Shown: one piece after another, positions 8,432 to 15,874 of the stretch
Position numbering within the stretch: position 1 is the stretch's first letter
Layout of the letters: the number at the start of each line of letters is the position of its first letter
Origin: Lujinxingia vulgaris
GTDB taxonomy: Bacteria > Myxococcota_A > Bradymonadia > Bradymonadales > Bradymonadaceae
DNA length: 64,000 nucleotides
Assembly: GCF_007997015.1 (NCBI RefSeq)
Contig: NZ_VOSM01000003.1
Coordinates: 248,001-312,000, forward strand
Direction: 5' to 3'
Translations under genes and position numbers: made by a program
The notes under the pieces: model-generated
Told to the model about the DNA's origin: nothing
Seen by the model: the letters and a program-made list of their open reading frames with translations, nothing else
The model's database searches: none

Positions 8432-9334
8432 TCAGGTCGCGAGCAGCAGCTCGGCGGGGTCTGGCAGCTGATGGCCCGGCCAGAACCAGGCGCCTTCACA
8501 CAGCAGCACCGCGTCGCGCTCAAGTTTCCAGCAGGCGTCGGTCAGGGGAAAGGGGTGATCTGTGAAGTGGCGCTTTAGCCTTTCTGAAAGCAACGCTTTA
8601 GCTTTCTGGCGCTCAACGCTGCCCGGAGGCTCGGGGCGAGCGATCAGGAGGTGATCGCGTGTGGGCGCGGCGACGTAGCCGCCGTCCTGGGCGCTGTCGA
8701 AGTCCAGCTCGGGCATCACCAGAGCCCGCGAGGCGCCAAAACCTTCGGTGGTCGAGAGGGTGCGGAGACGCACTCCAGGGACTTCTTTTGAGGTCACCCC
8801 CCGAACTTTGTAGGAGTTGTAGAAGAGCGCGGTGCGGGCGTTCTCCCAGCGCGTGGCCTCCTCGGTGTCGGACTCCTCCTGGCGGGCGCGGGTCATCAGG
8901 TCGATGCGCAGTCCGGTTTCATGCACGATCACCGCGTTGAGGTGTCCGGCGGAGTTCAGGGAGGTGCGCCAGAGGGCCTCTTCCTGACTCACCACCTCGA
9001 ACCAGCGCCGCGTCCACCGCGGGACGAGGTGCAGCAGATGTTCGCCATAAAAGGTCGGGGCTTCGTGGTAGCGCTGAACGGCAGTCCGACGAAAGCGAGG
9101 CTTTTTGGCGGGGGCGTCGCGACGGGCATGCTCCACATCCAGGCCAAGCCGGATGCCGTAGAGCGCCCAGGCAGCGGTAGACCGCTCGCGCGCAGTGTCG
9201 GGAGCGGGCAGGGCGCTTTCATCAATCCGCACGCTCAGGCCGCGACGCTCCACCACCCAGGTATCATCGTCGCGGCGCAAGCCCAGCCCCAGGGCGTGGG
9301 CCAGTGCGTCGTGTGAAAACTCGGGGTGCGTCAC
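8432..9334 (-). CDS. Unknown protein, DUF1444-like paralogue of the neighbouring gene
   Basis: Protein of 300 residues starting at a GTG whose bases overlap the stop of the metallophosphoesterase gene (GTGA overlap), so translation is probably coupled. It has no signal peptide. The C-terminal region RALVMPELDFDSAQDGGYVAAPTRDHLLIARP resembles the next gene product and, weakly, DUF1444 (YtpQ) proteins. The N-terminus contains a short beta-rich region (DDDTWVVERRGLSVRIDE). Charged Arg/Glu-rich segments fill the middle. Function unknown. The operon position with a cyclic-nucleotide-type phosphoesterase and downstream DUF1285/PilZ genes may point to signalling, but that is inference. Confidence 0.72.
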   Translation of the reverse strand: MTHPEFSHDALAHALGLGLRRDDDTWVVERRGLSVRIDESALPAPDTARERSTAAWALYGIRLGLDVEHARRDAPAKKPRFRRTAVQRYHEAPTFYGEHLLHLVPRWTRRWFEVVSQEEALWRTSLNSAGHLNAVIVHETGLRIDLMTRARQEESDTEEATRWENARTALFYNSYKVRGVTSKEVPGVRLRTLSTTEGFGASRALVMPELDFDSAQDGGYVAAPTRDHLLIARPEPPGSVERQKAKALLSERLKRHFTDHPFPLTDACWKLERDAVLLCEGAWFWPGHQLPDPAELLLAT

Positions 9335-10263
9335 TCGGCCGGCTCCTCAACACGCTGGCGGAAGACCTCGGAGCGGAAGGGGCGAAAGCCCGACTCATGG
9401 CTTTCAAAAAGGTGGGTCTCAATCTCGGCCAGCGCGCCGTCTTCGATCGTGTAGATATTGAACTTTCCAGCCATCACCGGGTCGCCACCTTCCATCGACG
9501 TGCTACCCGCCTCGCATACATAAGTCGTGCCTGGCTCGCCGAGCTTGGGAACCTGCAGCACCGAGAGGTAGTGATTGTGGCCGTGGAGGACGAGGTCGAC
9601 GTTCTTCTGGCGCAAGGTCGTGAGCACCTCGTCGGCGTTGAGCAGGCGACGGTTGAAGTTGAAGCGGTGATGCTCATCGGCCATCAGCGGGTGGTGAACG
9701 ACTACAACCTTAAAGCGTGACTTGAGCCTTTCATCGTCGAGCAAACGGGCGGCCTGCTCCAGCTCATCCTCGGCGACCTTGCCGGTGGCAAAGAGCCAGG
9801 GGGTAGCAAGGCCGCTGTTAAGGCCCACAATCGCCACATCGTCGCGCAGATGGCAGAAGGGGTAGCCGCGCTCCAGCTGGTATTCGGGGAGGTCGCTTTT
9901 GAGGTAATCCTTAAAGTGACGCTCGAATCTTCCTTCTTTTGCCGCCCCGGGGGTGTAGTAGTCGTGGTTTCCGGGAACGACGCTCACGCGGGTAGAGGCG
10001 GACTCGATGCTGCGGATGATCTCGGCCGCAGCGGCGAACTCCGAATCCAGCGCCAGGTTGGTGAGATCGCCGCTGATGACGATGTGATCGACGTCGAGTG
10101 AGGCCAGCGCCTCCAGCGCCCGCTCCACCACCACCGAGGAGTGCGCTTTGGAGCGGTTCAAGAGCAGGTTGAGCCCGCCGACCAGGCGCTTGTTGAGGTA
10201 CTCCCAGGGGCGAACATCAGAGATGGCGAGGATGTGAAGGTCGGAGATGTGGCCAATGCGCAT
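9331..10263 (-). CDS. Metallophosphoesterase, class III cyclic-nucleotide phosphodiesterase-like
   Basis: Calcineurin-like binuclear metal phosphoesterase of 310 residues. The full metal-binding set is visible: SDLH (Asp8, His10), SGDLTN (Asp66, Asn69), PGNHDYY (Asn99, His100), VVVHHPLM and LVLHGHNHY. The order and the GDLTN form match Icc/CpdA-like cyclic-nucleotide phosphodiesterases, though lipid-A-type or other phosphoesters cannot be excluded. It has no export signal. It ends in a 4-bp overlap with the downstream unknown gene, indicating an operon. The catalytic class is secure; the substrate is not. Confidence 0.9.
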   Translation of the reverse strand: MRIGHISDLHILAISDVRPWEYLNKRLVGGLNLLLNRSKAHSSVVVERALEALASLDVDHIVISGDLTNLALDSEFAAAAEIIRSIESASTRVSVVPGNHDYYTPGAAKEGRFERHFKDYLKSDLPEYQLERGYPFCHLRDDVAIVGLNSGLATPWLFATGKVAEDELEQAARLLDDERLKSRFKVVVVHHPLMADEHHRFNFNRRLLNADEVLTTLRQKNVDLVLHGHNHYLSVLQVPKLGEPGTTYVCEAGSTSMEGGDPVMAGKFNIYTIEDGALAEIETHLFESHESGFRPFRSEVFRQRVEEPAE

Positions 10264-10319
10264 GGCGCGGCTCCTGGTGTTGAGCGGTTAGGGCGCTCAA
10301 CGACCGGAGCCGGAGCGCG

Positions 10320-13300
10320 TCAGGGGGTGCCGCCGTTTTGAGCTTCGACGAGCTCAATGGTGCGGCTGGCGACGTTGTTGGCGCGGTTAACATCCCCGAA
10401 CTCATCCAGAGGGTCAACGACCACGTGCAGGTAACCTGTGCCGGGGGTGTATCCACCCGGGAGGGCGACCTGCCCGGTGACCTCCATGGTCTGGCCCGGT
10501 GCGACGTCGCTCAGCGTGAACTCACCAAGGAAGATGTCTTGCGCCTCATCGCGAAGCGCCGACGCGCCGAGGAAGACTTCGTAGGTGGGCGAGCTGGCGG
10601 TGTCGCCACCGGCGTTGGTGAGGTCAAAGCCGTAGCGCACCACGTCGCCCTCCTGATAGGAGCCCGGGCCGATCGTGAGGTCGGTGGCGCTCAGATCGAT
10701 TCCGGGGAGGTTTTCGGCCTCCAGGGTGTATGTGACCCGACGTTCGCTGCCACCGACGGAGACCTCGACAAAATAGCGCCCGGAGACCGGTGGCACATAG
10801 TCGACGAGCTCGGCACGCGGCAGCCCGGGCGCGCTCTCATCGAGGTCGTCGGGGGTGCGGTTGGGGCGGTAGATCTGCATGCGCAGGATCCCCGGCTGGG
10901 CCTCCGGAGTCAGGTTGGCGCGCAGGGTCACCGGCTCTCCGGCAGCGAGCTCGACGTGGTAGACGTCGACATCGCCCACCGGGCAGCGATCGAGGGCCGC
11001 CGGAGCGTCGAGCGCAGCCCGCAGGCTGGTGGCGTTGTCGAGATCGTCGTTGGGCTCGAAGTCGCCGTCGCAGCGCAGCGCCGGGTCGACCTCGCGCACG
11101 TCCAGATCCAGTGTGTAGGTCGTGGAAGCATCCGGGTCGACGGGGACCAGGGAGACGCGCAGGTAGTAACACTGCGCCCCGTTGACGTAGTCGACGCTCA
11201 CCTGCTCCTGGTCGACGCCGCTGCGCGCGCTGGTGTCGATCACGCTGCGGTCGGCCGCGAAAAGACGCAGGTCGAGGTCGCCCTGGCTGTTGAGGAAGTT
11301 GATGGTGGCGTCGAACTGCTGACCGTCGGCCACACAGATCTCGTAGTAGTCGCTCTGACCGGCGCAGGCCAGAAGGTTGCTGAAGCTGCCGTCGGAGAGC
11401 GACGCGGCTTCATCAAAGGAGGTGTTTGGCGAGAAGGGGTCAAAACAACGCGTGAACACCTCAAAGGAGGTGCTAAACGCGGCGTTGTTGTTTACCCGCG
11501 TCTCGTTGAGTGTGCCGGCCGGGTCGAGCACCAGCGCAAGGTGGTAGGTGCCGTCGGCGACGCCCGCGCCCAGCTCCACCGGAAGGGTGAGCTGACGGCT
11601 GGAGCCCGCCTCAATCGAATCGATGGGGAAGTTGCCCAGGGTGATGTCGCCCGCGCCACCGAGCTCGCGGGTGGCGGTCAGGATGACGCGAGCCTCAAAG
11701 CCGCCGGTGGCCTCATCGCCGATGTTCACGATCTCGGCGCCTAAGTCGATGGTCGCACCTGCCGACCAGGAGGTCTGCGGGGGGATTTCGAGTGCGCGCG
11801 GCAGCACATCGACGTCGGTGGCCAGATCAAGCACCTGGACGTCCAGCTCGTAGTAGTTCTGATCGCCGGCGCTCCGACCGCACACCGAGTACGGGTACAC
11901 CCGGCTCTCCGGCGCCAGAAAGACCGCCACCTGCTGCTCGTCATCGCTCGATGCGCTGGCCAGCTGCTCCGAGCCGTTGGGCGCAAAGAGCGTCGTCTGC
12001 AGCGCGCCGCGCTCGCTGTCAAAGCGCGTCGTGATGATCAGCGACTGACCGGCGCTCACCTGGGTCTCGTAGAAGTCGCAGATGTTTGGCGAACATACGG
12101 CCGCGTCCTGCGCGCCGGCGGCCACGTTGACCGCGTCAAAGACCTGGTGGTTAGGGCTGTTGGCGTCTTCGACGCAGGTGCAAAAGGGCCCTTCGACGAT
12201 CAGCGCGTTGGTGCCGGTGCGGCGGTTGTTGCCCACGTTCTCTTCAGGCAGCAGCTCCCCGGTGTCGACGGCGATGCCGAAGCTCTGGCGCTCAACAAAA
12301 TCCGCACATTGCGCCTCCAGCTCAAACTCCAGCTCCACGCACTCGCCGGGGTTGATGTTGGGGATCTCGAAGGTCTCAATGGGCTCGGCGCCGAAGTCCA
12401 CCGAGTTACCCGCCGAGCGGAAGAGGGCGCCGGAGGTGGGGCCCGAAGCGTTGGAGCCGTCGACGCAGATCTCGGCGCGCACCGTGGTGAGTTCGCCCTG
12501 AACGGCGGATTGAGGAACGGTGAGTGAGGCCACAAAAAGATCGATGTCGGCCTCATCGGTGATGTTGACCGCGTCGAGCTGCAGGGCGGTATTGTTGGAG
12601 CGGAAGGGCTCCTCGATGGCGCCCAGCGGGTCGCAGACGATGTAGGGGTAGTAGACGCCGGGGCGCACGAGCATCGGCACGTTCACCGCCCGCTCGACCT
12701 CGCGGGTTGCGCCGCTGGCCAGCGCGGCGACGTTGACGTTGGTGATGCGCAGGTCGTTATCGACGTTGGGTCGCGCCTCAAGACCCAGGTAGACGCCGCA
12801 GAAGAAGCTGCCGACGTCCAGGGTGCCCTCGTTGGCGATGGTCGCGCCGACTTCGAGGTTGCCGCCCAGGTAGGTGCTCTGCGGGGTGACCAGAAAGTCG
12901 CGCACGGCGATGTCGGGCCCGTCAACGAGCTGGTCCGAGACGATGATCGGCTCTTCGATGGCCAGCTCGTTGTTGTCGAGGGTGCTCTCCTCGACGTCGC
13001 CATCTTCGGAGAAGGCTTCGATGAAGATGTAGACATCAAGTTCGCTCTCCGGCTCCGGGATAATTTCTTCATCCAGGACAAAGACCTCGGGGCCGATGAC
13101 GCGGGACGCCTGCGCGGGAAGCCCTATCGGGGCGCTCTCGTGGATGAGGATGGCCGAGTCATCGCGCACCGCGCTGCCGATCTGCAGGTAGGTGCGGTGT
13201 ACCACGTTGAAGACGTCTTCGCCGCCGCGGTTCTCCAGCACAAAGCCGCGGGTCAGCCGATTGAGTGTGGGGAAGGCGCGGTCGGGGCTGACCACAAGCT

Positions 13301-14123
13301 CCGAGACGCTGATGTCAGCAAGGCCTGCGTCGAAGTTCTCAATGCGAAGCGGGGTCAGGCTTACGGCGATGTTGTCGTCGAGGTCCGTGTCGGCCAGCTC
13401 GCCATCGGGGGCCATGACCACGGCGACAAAATAGGAGCCGGACGCCACATCGGGCACCGCCGCTGAGAATCCCACGTTTCGGGTCGCTCCGCCGGCGAGC
13501 ACTTCGGCGTCGTCGGTGGTCGCCTCAACGAGGGTTTCGCCCAGGACGGTCAGGCTGGCGAGGTCCTCGCTGGAGACCTGCGCGTCGGCGGAGAGGTAAG
13601 CGCGAACCGGAATGTCGGTGAGCACCGGTGAGGCGGTGCGGTTGATGAGATCAAAGGAGATCGTCGCATCTTCTCCCGTCCGCACATTGGTGGGGCGGGC
13701 GCTGACCGATTCCACGCCGAGATTGATCGGATCGTAGACCTGGTAGGTGATCGTCTCGCGATCGGCGCGGCTGCCCTCAAAGAGCGCCTCGACCTCAATC
13801 GTATACTCGCCGACCGACGCATAGCGGTGGCTTGCGGAGCCCTCGACGCCAGAGCCGCTGAGCGTGGCGCCGTCGCCGAAGTTCACCCGCCAGCTAAAGC
13901 CGTCCGCGCTGCGTCCCTCCGCCGGCGCGACCGAGAACTCCAGGCGCACCTCCACGTCAGGATAACCGGCCGCAGGGCGAAGCGCGTCGATCGTCAACGT
14001 GCCGGCGCCGCTGCTGGTATCCGGATCGTCGCCGCAGGCCGCTCCGGCAAAGAACATCAGCACGGTGAGCAGCACCACCATCGGTGCGGAGACGAGAGAG
14101 AGAGCAGAGGATCGCATGACCAT
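10320..14123 (-). CDS. Very large CARDB/pre-peptidase-domain lipoprotein
   Basis: Predicted surface lipoprotein of 1267 residues. The signal peptide ends in FAGAAC, a lipobox. A PKD-like domain follows (about 45-125, with WRVNFGDGATLSG and SHRYASVGEYTIEVEA). Several CARDB-type repeats then run from about 130 to 640, with the recurring phrases SVSARPTNVRTGEDATISFDLIN and YFVAVVMAPDGELADTDLDDN and endings such as DNNELAIEE. Further CARDB units alternate with pre-peptidase C-terminal-like domains (about 660-760, 905-1020, 1035-1135), recognisable by NDDLDNATSL-type segments and YYEICVADGQ. A last CARDB unit ends near 1260. Such proteins normally mediate adhesion or carry extracellular enzymes; no enzyme domain is visible here. 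Two in-frame ATGs at 14123 and 14117 are possible starts. Confidence 0.88.
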   Translation of the reverse strand: MVMRSSALSLVSAPMVVLLTVLMFFAGAACGDDPDTSSGAGTLTIDALRPAAGYPDVEVRLEFSVAPAEGRSADGFSWRVNFGDGATLSGSGVEGSASHRYASVGEYTIEVEALFEGSRADRETITYQVYDPINLGVESVSARPTNVRTGEDATISFDLINRTASPVLTDIPVRAYLSADAQVSSEDLASLTVLGETLVEATTDDAEVLAGGATRNVGFSAAVPDVASGSYFVAVVMAPDGELADTDLDDNIAVSLTPLRIENFDAGLADISVSELVVSPDRAFPTLNRLTRGFVLENRGGEDVFNVVHRTYLQIGSAVRDDSAILIHESAPIGLPAQASRVIGPEVFVLDEEIIPEPESELDVYIFIEAFSEDGDVEESTLDNNELAIEEPIIVSDQLVDGPDIAVRDFLVTPQSTYLGGNLEVGATIANEGTLDVGSFFCGVYLGLEARPNVDNDLRITNVNVAALASGATREVERAVNVPMLVRPGVYYPYIVCDPLGAIEEPFRSNNTALQLDAVNITDEADIDLFVASLTVPQSAVQGELTTVRAEICVDGSNASGPTSGALFRSAGNSVDFGAEPIETFEIPNINPGECVELEFELEAQCADFVERQSFGIAVDTGELLPEENVGNNRRTGTNALIVEGPFCTCVEDANSPNHQVFDAVNVAAGAQDAAVCSPNICDFYETQVSAGQSLIITTRFDSERGALQTTLFAPNGSEQLASASSDDEQQVAVFLAPESRVYPYSVCGRSAGDQNYYELDVQVLDLATDVDVLPRALEIPPQTSWSAGATIDLGAEIVNIGDEATGGFEARVILTATRELGGAGDITLGNFPIDSIEAGSSRQLTLPVELGAGVADGTYHLALVLDPAGTLNETRVNNNAAFSTSFEVFTRCFDPFSPNTSFDEAASLSDGSFSNLLACAGQSDYYEICVADGQQFDATINFLNSQGDLDLRLFAADRSVIDTSARSGVDQEQVSVDYVNGAQCYYLRVSLVPVDPDASTTYTLDLDVREVDPALRCDGDFEPNDDLDNATSLRAALDAPAALDRCPVGDVDVYHVELAAGEPVTLRANLTPEAQPGILRMQIYRPNRTPDDLDESAPGLPRAELVDYVPPVSGRYFVEVSVGGSERRVTYTLEAENLPGIDLSATDLTIGPGSYQEGDVVRYGFDLTNAGGDTASSPTYEVFLGASALRDEAQDIFLGEFTLSDVAPGQTMEVTGQVALPGGYTPGTGYLHVVVDPLDEFGDVNRANNVASRTIELVEAQNGGTP

Positions 14124-14263
14124 AAGTTACATCGGGGAAGAAGAGGCTTTAGCTACGTTCGGGCGAAACGCGCCTGGTGAGGCGATTGGTCCGAGTATCC
14201 GGACCTTACCACTCCATGAGGGTAGGGCGCACTCGCGCTTCAAAAGGAGCGTCATCCTGCGTA

Positions 14264-14301
14264 ATGCTCCGGCGCATTTCAAGGTAAGGTGCCCGGAGCA
14301 T
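14264..14301. repeat. 9-bp perfect inverted repeat between divergent genes
   Basis: ATGCTCCGG at 14264-14272 is the exact reverse complement of CCGGAGCAT at 14293-14301, with a 20-nt centre. It could be an operator or RNA hairpin in the regulatory region shared by the giant lipoprotein gene and the 14509 gene. It has no U-tract, so a terminator is unlikely. Confidence 0.5.
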
Positions 14302-14372
14302 CGCCTGTGAAGAGGGTGCAAAACGCAACCTTTAAAGACGTGTAAACGCCAACGGGCTCGGGGCGAAGCGCC

Positions 14373-14402
14373 TTGACGAAGTTTTGAGCGCTGGTCTAGC
14401 TT
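14373..14402 (+). promoter_or_regulatory. Candidate sigma70-type promoter for the 14509 gene
   Basis: TTGACG (14373-14378, five of six matches to TTGACA), an 18-bp spacer and TAGCTT (14397-14402, three of six to TATAAT). It lies about 107 bp upstream of the start codon. The -10 is weak, so this is a candidate only. Confidence 0.4.
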
Positions 14403-14508
14403 ACATCGACGTTTCATCCCCCCCCCGCGACACTCCCTACCCGTAAGCGGAACATTCCGCGATATCGACTCGGGTGACCATTCTGAAAGAGAAGCAGGAG
14501 GAAGGCTC

Positions 14509-15771
14509 TTGTCGACGAATAATAACAAGCCAGATCTTTCGGATTTGAAGGCGCGGCTGGGGTTGAAGCCCGCTGCTAAACCCGGGGCCGCGAAGCCTGC
14601 CGGCGCAGATAGCGCGAGCAGCTCGGGCGCCCGTTCCACGATCCCGCGTCCCGGGGCTGCGTCACCGGCGCAGCCTTCGAGCAGTGATGCTGCGGTGGCC
14701 ACGCCCTCTCGTCCCGTGACGCGCCCCAACCCGGCTGCGTCGGGCGCGCAACCGGTCCAGCCTGCGCAGACGCAACCGGCTCAGCCGGCCGCGCAACCCG
14801 CGCCTGCTCCGGTGCGGCCTGCCGGTCCGCCGGCGGCGGCAGCCGGCCCGCCTCCCACCGCGATGGTTCCGCCTCCCAAGGCCAAGCCTGAGCCGCGCCC
14901 CAAACCTGTGCCCATGAGCGCTGAAGAGATGGCGGAGATCGAAGCCGCCGCCTCGTCGCTCGACGGCGGGGGGATCTTCTCCAAGAACGCGATCGTGGTC
15001 ATGGTCGTGCTGGCGCTTGTGGGTACCTTCTTTGGTTACTTTGCCGCTCAGGGCCAGAGCAGCCGCCAGATTGAGATCGCTCGCATCGAAGATGCGCGCG
15101 CTCTTCAGGAGTCGATCGATCCGGCGCTGGCCACCTTTGGCGAGATGGCCGAGACCATCGCCAAGCTCTCTCCCTCCGAAGTTGATTTCGAGGCGGCCGA
15201 GTCTCTGGCGGCCAAGCAGTTTGTGGTCAGCGGAGACGTCCTCTCCAGCAACCGTCTTCTGCTGGGTCGAGACGTCATTCACCCCCTGACTGCCTACATG
15301 GCGGAGTCGGCCGTGCTCGCTGAGCTGCTCGCCGAGCATAAGCGCCTGACCACGGTGGTGGATAAAGCGGAGATCGAGCGCCTGCTCTCCGAGAATGAGG
15401 TGCTCGACGAAGATCTTATCGCGGTGGTCTTTGACTACCGCCACCTCTTCACCCAGGGGGGCAACGAGGCGTACCGTCCGCGTCCCGGCCGTTTGGTCAC
15501 CCTCAAAGACCTTGAGCGCGATGATGAAGGCATGCTTGAAGCGAGCATGTTGAACTCCGAGCGCACCCAGAAGGTCGAAATGCAGGCGCTGGTGCCCCTG
15601 GAGCGCGCCGAGATCCTTAAGACGGCGGGCGACAACGCGCTGCAGCGCTATGAGCGTCGCGTCAAAGAGATTCAGGAGCGCACCGAGAAGCTCAAGCAAC
15701 GCATTAACCCGCTGAGCTCTTCTCTTGATGAGCTGGCCTCGCAGCCCGAGCCGCCTTTGCTCAGCTTGTGA
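14509..15771 (+). CDS. Single-pass membrane protein with Pro/Ala-rich cytoplasmic tail, unknown function
   Basis: Protein of 420 residues from a TTG start with a strong AGGAGG site 7 nt upstream. Domain order is: a short conserved-looking N-terminus with LSDLKARLGLKP (about 9-21), a Pro/Ala/Gln-rich disordered linker to about 135, one transmembrane helix with NAIVVMVVLALVGTFFGYFAA (about 160-180), then a mostly helical extracytoplasmic region with coiled-coil potential ending NPLSSSLDELASQPEPP. No catalytic motif is visible. The gene is transcribed alone, with a strong terminator 30 bp downstream. The topology (disordered cytoplasmic tail, helical outer part) would fit an envelope scaffold or sensor, but that is inference. 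Confidence 0.82.
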   Translation: MSTNNNKPDLSDLKARLGLKPAAKPGAAKPAGADSASSSGARSTIPRPGAASPAQPSSSDAAVATPSRPVTRPNPAASGAQPVQPAQTQPAQPAAQPAPAPVRPAGPPAAAAGPPPTAMVPPPKAKPEPRPKPVPMSAEEMAEIEAAASSLDGGGIFSKNAIVVMVVLALVGTFFGYFAAQGQSSRQIEIARIEDARALQESIDPALATFGEMAETIAKLSPSEVDFEAAESLAAKQFVVSGDVLSSNRLLLGRDVIHPLTAYMAESAVLAELLAEHKRLTTVVDKAEIERLLSENEVLDEDLIAVVFDYRHLFTQGGNEAYRPRPGRLVTLKDLERDDEGMLEASMLNSERTQKVEMQALVPLERAEILKTAGDNALQRYERRVKEIQERTEKLKQRINPLSSSLDELASQPEPPLLSL

Positions 15772-15800
15772 GAAAGCTGTTCTGAGCGCTAAGGTCCCCA

Positions 15801-15831
15801 CCCACATCGGCTTGTCCGGTGTGGGTTTTTT
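15801..15831 (+). terminator. Strong rho-independent terminator
   Basis: A 10-bp stem (15801-15810 paired with 15816-15825, one G-U pair) with a 5-nt loop is followed by six T residues (15826-15831). It ends the transcript of the 14509-15771 gene and insulates the acyl-CoA synthetase-like gene downstream. Confidence 0.9.
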
Positions 15832-15874
15832 CGTCTCAGGCTGGTTGGTTTTGGAGTTTTAGGGAGCGGCGTCG

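Larger units (their letters stand above)
14124..14508. other. 385-bp intergenic region with inverted repeats and a candidate promoter
   Basis: No convincing gene is seen; the open frames here are antisense extensions. It holds a 6-bp palindrome GGTCCG/CGGACC (14188-14193 and 14200-14205) and a perfect 9-bp inverted repeat ATGCTCCGG/CCGGAGCAT (14264-14272 and 14293-14301). A candidate promoter for the downstream TTG-start gene lies at 14373-14402. The two divergent genes flanking it are likely both controlled from this region. A small RNA cannot be ruled out but is not supported. Confidence 0.55.

Noticed and set aside
10338-11744. Plus-strand open frame of 468 codons antisense to the giant lipoprotein
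   Set aside because: It is a shadow of the GC-rich minus-strand gene: no ribosome site, low-complexity composition, and no family pattern.
14127-14729. Minus-strand open frame spanning the 14124-14508 gap
   Set aside because: It runs antisense into the 14509 gene, lacks a ribosome site and has no recognisable pattern.
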